Positions 15,562-23,826 of a stretch of DNA of 35,943 bases are shown one piece after another. Source of the DNA: Deltaproteobacteria bacterium (GTDB lineage Bacteria > Desulfobacterota > DSM-4660 > Desulfatiglandales > HGW-15); contig JAFGDM010000093.1 in assembly GCA_016932115.1 (NCBI GenBank), positions 1-35,943 on the forward strand. The letters run 5' to 3'. Position 1 is the first letter of the stretch. Every line of letters begins with the position of its first letter. Made by a program: the position numbers and the translations under genes. Under the pieces are notes generated by a model that saw nothing but the letters and a program-made list of their open reading frames with translations, ran no database searches and was not told the origin of the DNA.

Positions 15562-17409
15562 CTACTCGTAAACCGGCTTTTTCTCCCCGGACGAAACGTC
15601 GACAAGGTCTTCCGTCGTCTTATTCTCGGAAGAGCTTTGGGCCTCGCGGCCGAGCATTTCCTTCTTCAGGATCTCTCCCAAATTGGAAGTCGCCCCATTT
15701 CGGCCTTCGAGATAGCTTTTGTATATTTCTCTTTCCTCGGTTTCCTCCAATCTCTTGATTGAAAGACCGATTTTCTTATCCCCCCGCGAAACATTAATAA
15801 CTTTTGCCTGGATCACATCGTCCACATTGAAGCGGCTCAGGGGATTGCCCCCCTTTTCCTTCGAAACCTCAGAGACATGAATCAGGCCCTCAATCCCCTC
15901 CTCAAGTTCAACAAATATTCCAAAATCCGTAATGTTCGTAACCCGCCCAGTCACTCGCGTCCCCGGTTTGTACTTATAGGGCGCCTCGTCCCAGGGATCG
16001 CTTGCCAGTTGTTTAATCCCAAGAGAAAAACGCTCACTTTCTTTATCGATCTTGAGTACCACGGCCTGGACCACCTGCCCCTTCTTGTAAAGTTCCGAGG
16101 GATGTTTGATTCGCCTTGTCCACGAAATATCGGATATGTGCACAAGGCCGTCAATTCCCTCATCAATCCCTATGAAAATACCAAAGTCCGTGATATTCTT
16201 GATCCTGCCTTCAATGGTGGTACCCTCCGGATATCGCTCTCCGATGAGGTCCCAAGGGTTTGTCTGGGCCTGCTTGAGGCCTAGTGAAATCCGTTTGTTG
16301 GCTGTGTCGATATTCATAACCACAGCCTCTACCTCTGCGCCGACCTTGACAACCTGAGAGGGGTGCCGAATTCTCCTGGTCCAGGACATTTCAGACACAT
16401 GAATGAGTCCCTCAATCCCTTCTTCAACCTCCACAAAAGCACCATAGTCCGCGAGACTGACCACCCGACCTCTTACCCGCGTGTCCACCGAATATTTTTC
16501 ATAGGCGTGCAGCCACGGATCCGCTTTAAGCTGCTTTAGACCCAGAGACACCCTCCCAGCGTGCTCATCGTAGTTTAGGACCTTGACCGTGATGGGGTCA
16601 CCCACCTTGTAAAGCTCGGAGGGGTGTCCGACTCGACCCCAAGACATGTCCGTGATGTGCAAAAGGCCGTCAATCCCCCCCAGATCGACAAAAAGCCCGT
16701 ATTCCGTGATATTCTTCACAATTCCATCCATGACTGCGCCCACGCTCAGGTTGGCGAGGGTTTTCTCTCTCATAAAAAGCCGTTCCGACTCGAGAATAGC
16801 TCTTCTGGATAGAACAATGTTTGATCGACGTTTGTTGTATTTGAGGATTTTGAATTCGTGAACCGTGCCAATAAAGGAGTCAAAGTCCTTAATAGGCTTG
16901 AGACTGATCTGGGATCCCGGCAAAAACGCAGGAAGGCCTATGTCTACAGACATTCCCCCCTTGACACGAGCGATGATCTTGCCTTTAATCGAGCCTCCCT
17001 TTTCGTAAATATCCTTGATTTCATCCCATATCCTTATCTTGGCGGCCTTTTCTTTGGAAAGGATGATGATGCCTTCGTCGTCCTCTCTTCTTTCCAGAAG
17101 AACATCCACCTTGTCACCGACTCTGGCAGTAATCACGCCTTCACCATCGATAAATTCCCCAATAGGGATTTGTCCTTCGGATTTGTAGCCGATATCAATA
17201 AGCACGAAATCTTTATCCACATGAACAATTTCACCACGGACCAGGCCGCCTTCCTGGATCGTCTTCAGGCTCTCTTCATAGAGTTCCAGGAAGTTCTTTC
17301 CTTCCTTGCCCTCGCTACCGCTCTCGGCTTCCTCCCCTTTTACCTTATCATCCAGACCTCCCTGATCAAGTGCCATAACATCTTCTGTTTTGTCTGATTG
17401 TTTGTCCAT
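15562..17409 (-). CDS. rpsA: 30S ribosomal protein S1
   Basis: 615-residue protein with six S1 (OB-fold) RNA-binding repeats. The later four have the clear pattern G.V.NITDFGIFV....GIDGLVHISD.SW, and the first two are the divergent ribosome-anchoring copies. S1 brings mRNA to the 30S subunit. The start is the ATG at 17409; a TTG immediately before it is also in frame. A G-rich tract and AAAGG precede it. cmk lies upstream on the same strand, the order usual in proteobacteria, and sppA follows closely. Confidence 0.96.
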   Translation of the reverse strand: MDKQSDKTEDVMALDQGGLDDKVKGEEAESGSEGKEGKNFLELYEESLKTIQEGGLVRGEIVHVDKDFVLIDIGYKSEGQIPIGEFIDGEGVITARVGDKVDVLLERREDDEGIIILSKEKAAKIRIWDEIKDIYEKGGSIKGKIIARVKGGMSVDIGLPAFLPGSQISLKPIKDFDSFIGTVHEFKILKYNKRRSNIVLSRRAILESERLFMREKTLANLSVGAVMDGIVKNITEYGLFVDLGGIDGLLHITDMSWGRVGHPSELYKVGDPITVKVLNYDEHAGRVSLGLKQLKADPWLHAYEKYSVDTRVRGRVVSLADYGAFVEVEEGIEGLIHVSEMSWTRRIRHPSQVVKVGAEVEAVVMNIDTANKRISLGLKQAQTNPWDLIGERYPEGTTIEGRIKNITDFGIFIGIDEGIDGLVHISDISWTRRIKHPSELYKKGQVVQAVVLKIDKESERFSLGIKQLASDPWDEAPYKYKPGTRVTGRVTNITDFGIFVELEEGIEGLIHVSEVSKEKGGNPLSRFNVDDVIQAKVINVSRGDKKIGLSIKRLEETEEREIYKSYLEGRNGATSNLGEILKKEMLGREAQSSSENKTTEDLVDVSSGEKKPVYE

Positions 17410-17475
17410 CAACCTTTAACCCCCCCCTTGTTGTTTTCTCCACCCCCGTCTATCAAGCACCATCCAAATTTTTTA

Positions 17476-17504
17476 TTAATAACAAAAATCGCCCCTAAAT
17501 TCAA
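17476..17504 (-). promoter_or_regulatory. Predicted sigma70 promoter for rpsA
   Basis: Read on the minus strand: TTGAAT (17504-17499), 17-base spacer, TATTAA (17481-17476), about 65 bases before the rpsA start, in the cmk-rpsA gap. Confidence 0.4.
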
Positions 17505-17534
17505 TTCTTAACTCACAAATATTTTGACTTCAGA

Positions 17535-18197
17535 TCATCCCTCCCTGATCATTTTGAGCATGATGTCCACGACCTCGTCGGCGTTGAGATAAGTGCTGTC
17601 AATTGTTACGGCATCCTCAGCAGGACGCAAAGGAGAAAGAACCCTATTCGTGTCCTGCTGATCCCTTTCAATCAAATCCTTTTTCACATTCTCCAGACAA
17701 ACCGACTCTCCTCGGATAGTCCTCTCCAGGTATCTCCGCTGCGCTCTCACTTCAAGATCAGCAGTGAGAAAGAACTTGAATTCGGCCTCCGGGAAAACAA
17801 TGGTGCCCATGTCCCTTCCCTCCGCCACGACCCCTCCCTCACTTCCCAGCCTTCTCTGGATTTTCGTCATGATCTTTCGGACCTCTTTATAGGCGGACAA
17901 GGTTGAAGAAAGCCGGTCCATTTCAGGGCTTCTAATTGCCTCGGAGATGTCTTCTCCCGAGAGAAAGAGGCGGTTTTCGCCGTTTTCCGAGCGAAATTGT
18001 AGATCCAATCCCATGCACAGCCTCCTCAAAGCTCTTCTGTCTGCTAGGGATCTACCTTCGCGGGCTGCCTGAAGCGCCACAGCGCGGTACATTGCTCCGG
18101 TATCAAGATAAAGATACCCAAAACGCTTTGCCAGAATACGGCTTACGGTGCTTTTTCCGGAGCCGGCGGGACCGTCGATTGTGATGATTAATTTCAT
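17535..18197 (-). CDS. cmk: Cytidylate kinase
   Basis: 220-residue P-loop kinase that converts CMP and dCMP to the diphosphates. GPAGSGKST (8-16) is the P-loop, followed by YLDTGAMYRAVA, VAEGRDMGTIVFP and RAQRRYLE. The frame is open far upstream, but the ATG at 18197 gives the canonical start MKLIITIDGPAGSGKST and the normal length. An ATG eight codons earlier has AGGAAGG at a long spacing and is the alternative. It is divergent from the HU gene and upstream of rpsA. Confidence 0.93.
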   Translation of the reverse strand: MKLIITIDGPAGSGKSTVSRILAKRFGYLYLDTGAMYRAVALQAAREGRSLADRRALRRLCMGLDLQFRSENGENRLFLSGEDISEAIRSPEMDRLSSTLSAYKEVRKIMTKIQRRLGSEGGVVAEGRDMGTIVFPEAEFKFFLTADLEVRAQRRYLERTIRGESVCLENVKKDLIERDQQDTNRVLSPLRPAEDAVTIDSTYLNADEVVDIMLKMIREG

Positions 18198-18380
18198 CCC
18201 GGCTTCTTTCTTCGCTTTCATGGATTTACAAAAGCCTTCCTGGGATTCGACGATTCTGCCTTCTATATCAAATTCTTTAAAATTACAAGCATTTCGCTTT
18301 GCGTTCCTCCGAAGAGGAGAATTCTTCCATAATCCATTTTCTAATGGATACCTTCTTCGCCTGGTCATACACTTTAGAGC

Positions 18381-18409
18381 TTGACTTAACACATCGGATT
18401 TACTATGGT
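18381..18409 (+). promoter_or_regulatory. Predicted sigma70 promoter for the HU gene
   Basis: TTGACT (18381-18386), 17-base spacer, TATGGT (18404-18409), about 60 bases before the ATG. It lies inside the open extension upstream of cmk, which supports the shorter cmk start. Confidence 0.5.
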
Positions 18410-18471
18410 CCGTCAAATAATCGTTTTTAACGGTCTTCACGTAAAACCATTACTTCGGGGAGAGAAGGCCC

Positions 18472-18747
18472 ATGAACAAGTCCGAATTAATAGAAACCCT
18501 TGCTAAATCCGAAAATCTTGCCCTCAAGAAAGCGGAGGAAGTGGTTAACACGGTTTTCGGTGACATGGAAAAAGCCTTGATTAGAGGCGAAAGGGTTGAG
18601 ATTAGAGGCTTTGGTAGCTTTAAGGTCAAGAAATACGACGGCTATCAAGGCAGAAATCCCAAAACTGGAGATATCATCAACGTGGCTTCAAAAAAACTCC
18701 CGTTTTTCAAAGTCGGCAAGGAGCTCAAGGACCGGGTAGATATCTAG
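18472..18747 (+). CDS. HU/IHF-family DNA-bending protein
   Basis: 91-residue histone-like protein. The N-terminal helices (MNKSELIETLAKSENL) and the beta-arm region RGFGSFKVKKYDGYQGRNP with GRNPKTGD are diagnostic. The arm inserts into the minor groove and bends DNA. It could be HU or an IHF subunit; the arm sequence KKYDGYQGRNPKTG does not decide. GGAGAGAAGG precedes the ATG. In many proteobacteria ihfB follows rpsA; here the gene is divergent from cmk-rpsA. Confidence 0.93.
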   Translation: MNKSELIETLAKSENLALKKAEEVVNTVFGDMEKALIRGERVEIRGFGSFKVKKYDGYQGRNPKTGDIINVASKKLPFFKVGKELKDRVDI

Positions 18748-18754
18748 GGGTTGA

Positions 18755-19027
18755 CCTTGGTCGTGCTAGGCGGGGAGCTAGCGGTGCCCTGTAACCCGAA
18801 ATCCGCTTAAGCGGGGTTGAAAATCCTTATTGAGAGCCTTGCTCCGGTTCTGCCCCTAGATGCCTATGATGAAAAGGTGGACCTTGCGTGACAGGCGGTT
18901 GTGAACCCCGTCAGGTCCGGGAGGAAGCAGCGGTAAGCAATGCGGTCTGTGTCGTGATGGAAGCTACCTGCTCTCTTGGCGTCAAAGACAGAGTGGTGCG
19001 AATTCGAAGAAGGATGCACGGCCAAGG
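18755..19027 (+). ncRNA. ffs: Signal recognition particle RNA, large bacterial form
   Basis: The universally conserved SRP core AGGTCCGGGAGGAAGCAG lies at 18913-18930, with a GGGA tetraloop, preceded by TGAACCCCGTC and followed by CGGTAAGC. The 5' part (GTGCTAGGCGGGGAGCTAG then CGGTGCCCTGTAACCC) matches the Alu domain of long bacterial SRP RNAs such as the B. subtilis scRNA. The ends pair: CCTTGGTCGTGC (18755-18766) with GCACGGCCAAGG (19016-19027). The total is ~273 bases, the size of the long form. This RNA pairs with Ffh to target nascent membrane proteins. It begins eight bases after the HU stop; I see no T-run terminator. Confidence 0.92.
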
Positions 19028-19070
19028 AACATATCCTTCCCTTCACGCTTTAATCATTTTGCCATGATGG

Positions 19071-19895
19071 GTGAGTCCTCTCCTTATCCCCATGTTAAAA
19101 AGCACCAAAGCCATCCACTCCCTGCAAAACCCTTTTAGACCCTCCAGTGAACTTCCTTTTTTACAGTTTCCCGGGCTTTCTCGGGTGAAAGGGCTGAGAC
19201 ACGCTGTTTACACAAGGCACGGGGGGTTCAGCCTGCCTCCCTATGAAAGTCTCAACATCAGTTCCGTTGTGGGAGACAAGGCGCATCGTGTCGCAGAAAA
19301 TCTGCACACAATTCAACAGTCTTTTGGAGCACCATATGTTCAGGAAATGAATCAGGTTCATGGTGACCACATTCTTGTGCTGGCCCACGAGCAGGGCATA
19401 AATTCAGACACCGGTGCACTTCCTGCAGATGCCTTGGTAACGAATGTTCCCGGAGTCGCTCTCATGGTGAAGCAGGCCGACTGCCAGGCCGTCATTATTG
19501 TGGACCCGGTGAAAAAAGTTGCCGCAATCGTCCATTGCGGCTGGAGAGGAAACACCGCCAATTTGCCGGGTAAGGTAATAGATAGTATGAAATTCTCCTT
19601 TGCTTGCTCTCCTGCAGAAATGAGAGCCGCCATAGGTCCTTCTTTAGGTCCGTGCTGCGCTGAATTTACCTCATATAAAACCTTGTTCCCATCCCACTTC
19701 AACCGTTTCATGGTTCGAAGAAACTACTTTGACTTGTGGGAAGTCAGCCGTAGGCAGCTTCTCGAAGCCGGACTGCAAAATGACAAGATTGAGGTTGCCG
19801 GAATCTGTACCCGTTGCCGCACCGATGTTTTTTTCTCCTATCGCGCGGAAGGCACGACGGGGAGATTTGCCACCCTGGTCATGCTGGAACCATAA
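19071..19895 (+). CDS. pgeF: Peptidoglycan editing factor / YfiH-family purine nucleoside phosphorylase-like protein
   Basis: 274-residue protein of the YfiH/LACC1 family. Members remove wrongly incorporated L-Ser from peptidoglycan precursors or act as purine nucleoside phosphorylases. Conserved blocks are TRHGGFSLPPYESLN, the metal ligands in NQVHG, KQADCQAV and HCGWRGN, then IGPSLGPCCAEF and the end GTTGRFATLVML. GTG 19071 is used as start. No strong ribosome-binding site is visible, and an ATG seven codons later is possible. Confidence 0.88.
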   Translation: MSPLLIPMLKSTKAIHSLQNPFRPSSELPFLQFPGLSRVKGLRHAVYTRHGGFSLPPYESLNISSVVGDKAHRVAENLHTIQQSFGAPYVQEMNQVHGDHILVLAHEQGINSDTGALPADALVTNVPGVALMVKQADCQAVIIVDPVKKVAAIVHCGWRGNTANLPGKVIDSMKFSFACSPAEMRAAIGPSLGPCCAEFTSYKTLFPSHFNRFMVRRNYFDLWEVSRRQLLEAGLQNDKIEVAGICTRCRTDVFFSYRAEGTTGRFATLVMLEP

Positions 19896-19956
19896 AAAAA
19901 ACAGCATCACAAAATGCCGTCCTGGGAGGCAAAACTCTTGAGACATGTTCTAATAG

Positions 19957-19984
19957 TTGACAAAAAAATGAAAAAGCCTATTAT
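19957..19984 (+). promoter_or_regulatory. Strong sigma70 promoter for the FmdB-recJ operon
   Basis: Perfect TTGACA (19957-19962), 16-base A-rich spacer, TATTAT (19979-19984, five of six consensus). A CGGAGG ribosome-binding site follows before the ATG at 20021. Confidence 0.7.
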
Positions 19985-20020
19985 GAGTGCGGGTCCATTT
20001 TTCACCCGGAGGTAACAGCC

Positions 20021-20185
20021 ATGCCTACCTATGAATTTAGGTGTGAGAAATGTAACGAGAGGTTTACTCTTATTCTATCCATTTTAGAGTATGAAAAGAC
20101 CAAATTTCGGTGCCCCAAGTGCAAAAGCATCAGAGTCAAACAGGAAATTAGTCCTTTTCAGGTGAAAACATCCAAGAAAAGCTGA
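20021..20185 (+). CDS. FmdB-family zinc ribbon protein
   Basis: 54-residue protein starting MPTYEFRCEKCNERF, the signature of the FmdB regulatory zinc ribbon family, with a second knuckle CPKC near residue 31. The four cysteines should bind one zinc. CGGAGG precedes the ATG by eight bases, behind a near-consensus promoter. It is the first gene of a five-gene strand run ending with recJ. FmdB is named from a putative regulator at a formamidase locus; the function here is unknown. Confidence 0.85.
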   Translation: MPTYEFRCEKCNERFTLILSILEYEKTKFRCPKCKSIRVKQEISPFQVKTSKKS

Positions 20186-20189
20186 TAAC

Positions 20190-20453
20190 ATGATGGAATG
20201 CCCTCATTGTCGCAAGGAAATTATAGGAAAGCCGTGCTCTGCCTGTGGCGCTAATGTGCCCGTGGAAAGCCGTTATTGCATGAATTGTGGAGCTTATCTC
20301 ACTGAAAAGCAGCGTCCGGATATGGAGCAGGAAGACTCTGTCGAGCTCGAAAATCGAATCCTGTGCCCGGACGGCAACTGCACCGGCATCATTATCGACG
20401 GCAAATGCAGCGAGTGCGGCAAACCCTACGTGGAATCTCAAACTGAGCAGTAG
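20190..20453 (+). CDS. Double zinc ribbon hypothetical protein
   Basis: 87-residue protein with four or more cysteine knuckles: CPHC (near 4), CSAC, CMNC, CPDGNC and CSEC. Together these make two or three zinc ribbons separated by an acidic linker. It starts four bases after the preceding zinc ribbon gene, with an ATGATG; either ATG may be used. It probably serves in protein or nucleic-acid contacts. The gene order FmdB, zinc ribbon, queD suggests co-expression, not a defined function. Confidence 0.8.
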   Translation: MMECPHCRKEIIGKPCSACGANVPVESRYCMNCGAYLTEKQRPDMEQEDSVELENRILCPDGNCTGIIIDGKCSECGKPYVESQTEQ

Positions 20454-20465
20454 GGAGCCGGGCCT

Positions 20466-20837
20466 TTGTACGAACTAAAAGTTGTCACACATATGGCTGC
20501 GGCACACCAACTGAGGGGCTATGAAGGAAAGTGCGAAAACCTTCACGGTCACAACTGGAAGATCGAGGTGCATGTGACAGGGAAAAACCTTGGCCCCAAC
20601 GGTCTTCTCATAGACTTCAAGAAGATCAAGGAAGCGACAGCCAAGTTACTTGCCGATTTGGATCATACCTTCCTGAACGATCTGAAACAATTCAGTATCG
20701 TCAATCCATCATCTGAAAATATCGCCCGTTACATCTATGACTCCCTTAGCCGAGACCTGAACGATGAAACCGTTAAGGTCAGCAAAGTGACTGCTTGGGA
20801 ATCAGAAACAGCTTGTGCAACCTATCTGGAAGCGTAA
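20466..20837 (+). CDS. queD: 6-carboxytetrahydropterin synthase QueD
   Basis: 123-residue enzyme of the PTPS/QueD family that turns dihydroneopterin triphosphate into carboxytetrahydropterin on the path to queuosine. Zinc ligands are H14, H27 and H29 (in AAAHQL and NLHGHNW), the catalytic cysteine is C23, and H67 lies in LDHTFLND. E112 in WESETACATY is the substrate-binding glutamate. The start is a TTG with GGAGCCGGG upstream. The length is typical of bacterial QueD. Other queuosine genes are not in the window. Confidence 0.9.
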   Translation: MYELKVVTHMAAAHQLRGYEGKCENLHGHNWKIEVHVTGKNLGPNGLLIDFKKIKEATAKLLADLDHTFLNDLKQFSIVNPSSENIARYIYDSLSRDLNDETVKVSKVTAWESETACATYLEA

Positions 20838-20864
20838 CACAGGCCGAAACGATTGATCGGACTC

Positions 20865-21620
20865 ATGCGCATCACCGCTTTCATTCCCGCGCGATATAAA
20901 TCCACCCGTTTTCCGGGAAAACCTCTCCTAACTATTGCCGGGAAGTCGATGATCCGGCATGTTTATGAGCGCGCCTCCTCCTGCCGGGAAATCGGTGAAG
21001 TCTATGTGGCTACGGATGATGAGCGAATCTTGCTTGAAGTGCGCAATTTCGGGGGTAAAGCCCTCATGACCGCAAGAGAGCATCATTCGGGATCCGATCG
21101 AATCGCAGAAGCCGCCATCAAAATAGGGCTTAAGGACGACGACTTGATCGTCAATATTCAGGGAGACCAGCCCGTCTTCGACCCCTCCTCTATTGAGAGT
21201 CTCGTGAGCCCTTTTAAGGAAAAGGGCGAAGTCTTCTCTATGAGCACGTTAAGGTATCGCATCAGAGATAGGGAGGAAATTACTAATCCGAACATCGTAA
21301 AGGTCGTGACGGACAAAAACGAATGGGCTCTTTTCTTTTCTCGTTCTCCGATCCCCTACTATCGGGAAGCCGACACTGATCCTGTCTACTATAAACACCT
21401 GGGTTTCTATGCCTATCACCTCAGCTTTCTTAAAGCATTTTCGCACATACGTCCCGGAAATCTCGAGGTCGCTGAAAAGCTCGAGCAGTTGCGCGTTCTT
21501 GAAAGCGGTTACAAAATCAAGGTAGTGGAAACCCTCTGTGACTCAATTGAAATCGATACTCCCCAGGACAGAGAGAAAGTGGAAAGAATGATCGCCCGGC
21601 AGAACACGAAAAATACATGA
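20865..21620 (+). CDS. kdsB: 3-deoxy-manno-octulosonate cytidylyltransferase
   Basis: 251-residue nucleotidyltransferase that activates Kdo as CMP-Kdo for lipid A/LPS core synthesis, marking a Gram-negative outer membrane. Motifs are IPARYKSTRFPGKPL at the N-terminus, EVYVATDDERI, SGSDRIAEA, VNIQGDQP, FFSRSPIPYYR and the end SIEIDTPQD. The ATG at 20865 gives the family start; an in-frame TTG four codons earlier is less likely. Its stop overlaps the recJ start as ATGA. Confidence 0.95.
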   Translation: MRITAFIPARYKSTRFPGKPLLTIAGKSMIRHVYERASSCREIGEVYVATDDERILLEVRNFGGKALMTAREHHSGSDRIAEAAIKIGLKDDDLIVNIQGDQPVFDPSSIESLVSPFKEKGEVFSMSTLRYRIRDREEITNPNIVKVVTDKNEWALFFSRSPIPYYREADTDPVYYKHLGFYAYHLSFLKAFSHIRPGNLEVAEKLEQLRVLESGYKIKVVETLCDSIEIDTPQDREKVERMIARQNTKNT

Positions 21621-23347
21621 AGGCCCTCTGGAAACTCAAACCACCCTCTCCAATTGCCTCTGAACTGGCTCGGACGACGGGGCTGTCAACGGTGGAGGCC
21701 CAAATCCTTGCAAATCGGGGGCTATCAAACTATGAAACCACCATCGCCTTTCTTTCCCCGAAGCTTGCCAATCTGAACGATCCTCTGACGCTGGAAGACA
21801 TGGACAATGCTATTGCCCTTGTACTGGAAGCGTTGGAGTGCCGGGAGATTATCACTGTCTATGGTGATTTCGACGCCGACGGGCTCACAGCCACAGCCCT
21901 TCTTTACAATTTTTTTTCAAGCTTGGGGGTGCCTATCTCTTATTACATCCCTGATCGTCTCACAGAGGGTTACGGCCTTCATCCTATGGCGCTCAAAAAA
22001 ATTGCCGCAAAAGGGCCGGGCCTTTTGATCACTGTGGATTGCGGCACGAGCAATCAGGATACGATAGCCCTAGCCCGCGCTTGGGGCCTAAAAGTCTTGG
22101 TCACCGATCACCATCAGGTGCCTGAGAATTTCATACCTCGTTGCCCTGTGATCAATCCACACCGGCCGGGTTCCACCTTTGCATTCAAATACCTGGCCGG
22201 AGTGGGAGTTGCCTTTTACCTCATTGTTGCCCTGCGGGCCGCCTTGCGGGAAAATGGATGGTTCAAACGGAGATCGGAACCCGACCTGCGAGAGTACCTT
22301 GACTTGGTCGCTCTCGGCACCGTAGCCGACATGGTTCCCCTCCTTGATCAAAACCGCATCCTCGTCAAGTCGGGATTGGAGAGAATCCGACAGTCCCGTT
22401 GGCCGGGTATTCAAGCTCTCGCAGAGCTCACCGACCTGCATGCGGATGCCGTCTCGACTGACGATCTGGCCTACCGCATGGCGCCGCGCCTAAATGCTTC
22501 CGGTAGATTGGGAGAAGCGGAAATCGCCGTCACGGCTCTAACCACCCAGCACCTCGCCTTTGCCAGAGAGCTTGCAGAAAAACTGGAACTTTTGAACGCG
22601 GAGCGCCGCCTCATCGAGCAGAAGATCATGGATGAGATCGAAAGAACCATCTTATCCGATTTGAACCTGAAGACAAAAAAAACACTTGTAGTGGCAGGAA
22701 AAGGCTGGCACCGGGGTGTTTTGGGAATTCTCGCTTCAAAGCTCACCGATCGGTACCACAGGCCGGCGCTGGTTCTAAACATCGATAATGGAATAGCGGC
22801 AGGTTCCGGGAGAAGCATACCCGGATTCAACCTATACAGGGCTCTTACAACTCTGGCGCATCTTTTCGAGAGATATGGCGGCCATGAACACGCAGCCGGC
22901 CTTGCCTTGAAGGCTTGCAAGCTTGAATCCCTTGCATCGGAATTCGAAGATCTGGCCCAAAAAGAGATCAAGGAGGACGATCTACACCCTTCCATCGAGA
23001 TCGACGCGAAGACGTCCCTGCCGGAAATCAATCTTCAAACAACATCCCGGTTGCTCTCCTTTGCCCCCTTCGGTCCGGGAAATCCTGAGCCTCTGTTCTA
23101 TGCAGGGCCTTGCGAAGTTGTGGATTCGACAGTTCTGAAGGAAAGACACCTTAAATTAAAAGTCCGGCAAAACGGGAAAATTCTGGAGGCTATCGGCTTC
23201 GGAATGGCCGGAAATCTGTCTGCTTCCGATACACTGATCAACGTCGTTTTCACTCCTAAAATCGACAGATGGCAGGGCCGCGAGAAGCTTCAGCTCAGGA
23301 TCATCGACATGGAGCCGGCCGGCCGAACTGATGAAAGGGCCTGCTAG
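21617..23347 (+). CDS. recJ: Single-stranded-DNA-specific exonuclease RecJ
   Basis: 576-residue DHH-family 5'-3' exonuclease used in recombination and mismatch repair. Metal-binding motifs are DFDADG (84-89), the DCGTS segment near 141 and DHH (164-166). A DHHA1 domain (RMAPRLNASGRLG, SGRSIPGFNL, GGHEHAAGL) and a C-terminal OB domain follow. The ATG overlaps the kdsB stop by four bases. The 3' end overlaps the convergent ACT gene by four bases. Confidence 0.95.
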   Translation: MKALWKLKPPSPIASELARTTGLSTVEAQILANRGLSNYETTIAFLSPKLANLNDPLTLEDMDNAIALVLEALECREIITVYGDFDADGLTATALLYNFFSSLGVPISYYIPDRLTEGYGLHPMALKKIAAKGPGLLITVDCGTSNQDTIALARAWGLKVLVTDHHQVPENFIPRCPVINPHRPGSTFAFKYLAGVGVAFYLIVALRAALRENGWFKRRSEPDLREYLDLVALGTVADMVPLLDQNRILVKSGLERIRQSRWPGIQALAELTDLHADAVSTDDLAYRMAPRLNASGRLGEAEIAVTALTTQHLAFARELAEKLELLNAERRLIEQKIMDEIERTILSDLNLKTKKTLVVAGKGWHRGVLGILASKLTDRYHRPALVLNIDNGIAAGSGRSIPGFNLYRALTTLAHLFERYGGHEHAAGLALKACKLESLASEFEDLAQKEIKEDDLHPSIEIDAKTSLPEINLQTTSRLLSFAPFGPGNPEPLFYAGPCEVVDSTVLKERHLKLKVRQNGKILEAIGFGMAGNLSASDTLINVVFTPKIDRWQGREKLQLRIIDMEPAGRTDERAC

Positions 23348-23826
23348 TCCTTGAAGATTCGAGCCGCTACTTCAATGTCCTCGGGACAGAAAACAAAGAG
23401 AGATTTTTGATCTCCCGGCATAGCCGATCCGTACACGTAATGGATGTTGATGCCTTCCTTTCCGAACTGTTTCGCCATCTGAGCGAGCATGCCCGGCTTG
23501 TTTTCAATCTCGAGCGCAATTACCGGCATGATATCAAAAATGTAGCCTGACTTTGAAAGCAGATCGATGGCCTTGTCCGTGTGGTCCACAAGAAGGCGAA
23601 TGAGAGCGAAATCGGCTGAATCCTTCTGCATGGAACCGTAAGAGGCGGCAGGGGCGATTCTTTTCAGTGATTTCCCTCGCGCCTTGAAAAGCTCCTTGAC
23701 ATAGGCGGAAGCATCCTGAATGGTCATGGCGTCGATGTTGACGCCCTTTTCCCCCAGGAGAGTCGCCAGTTTGCCGAGTTCGCCCGGTACATTTTCAAGA
23801 AAAAGCTGGATTTCAGTTCGGACCAT
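23344..23826 (-). CDS. Tandem ACT-domain protein
   Basis: 160-residue protein made of two ACT ligand-binding domains, first at ~3-70 (QLFLENVPGELGKLATLLGEKGVNI) and second at ~88-150 (ALEIENKPGMLAQMAKQFGKEGINI). Stand-alone ACT pairs usually sense amino acids and regulate another enzyme or transporter. The ATG at 23826 shares a base with the hflC stop (TGATG), with AGGAG seven bases upstream. Being last in the hflK-hflC operon is odd for an amino-acid sensor. Ligand unknown. Confidence 0.85.
   Translation of the reverse strand: MVRTEIQLFLENVPGELGKLATLLGEKGVNIDAMTIQDASAYVKELFKARGKSLKRIAPAASYGSMQKDSADFALIRLLVDHTDKAIDLLSKSGYIFDIMPVIALEIENKPGMLAQMAKQFGKEGINIHYVYGSAMPGDQKSLFVFCPEDIEVAARIFKD

Noticed and set aside
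22471-23031. A 186-codon open frame antisense to recJ
   Set aside because: Low-complexity Ser/Arg-rich product, a shadow of the recJ coding sequence.
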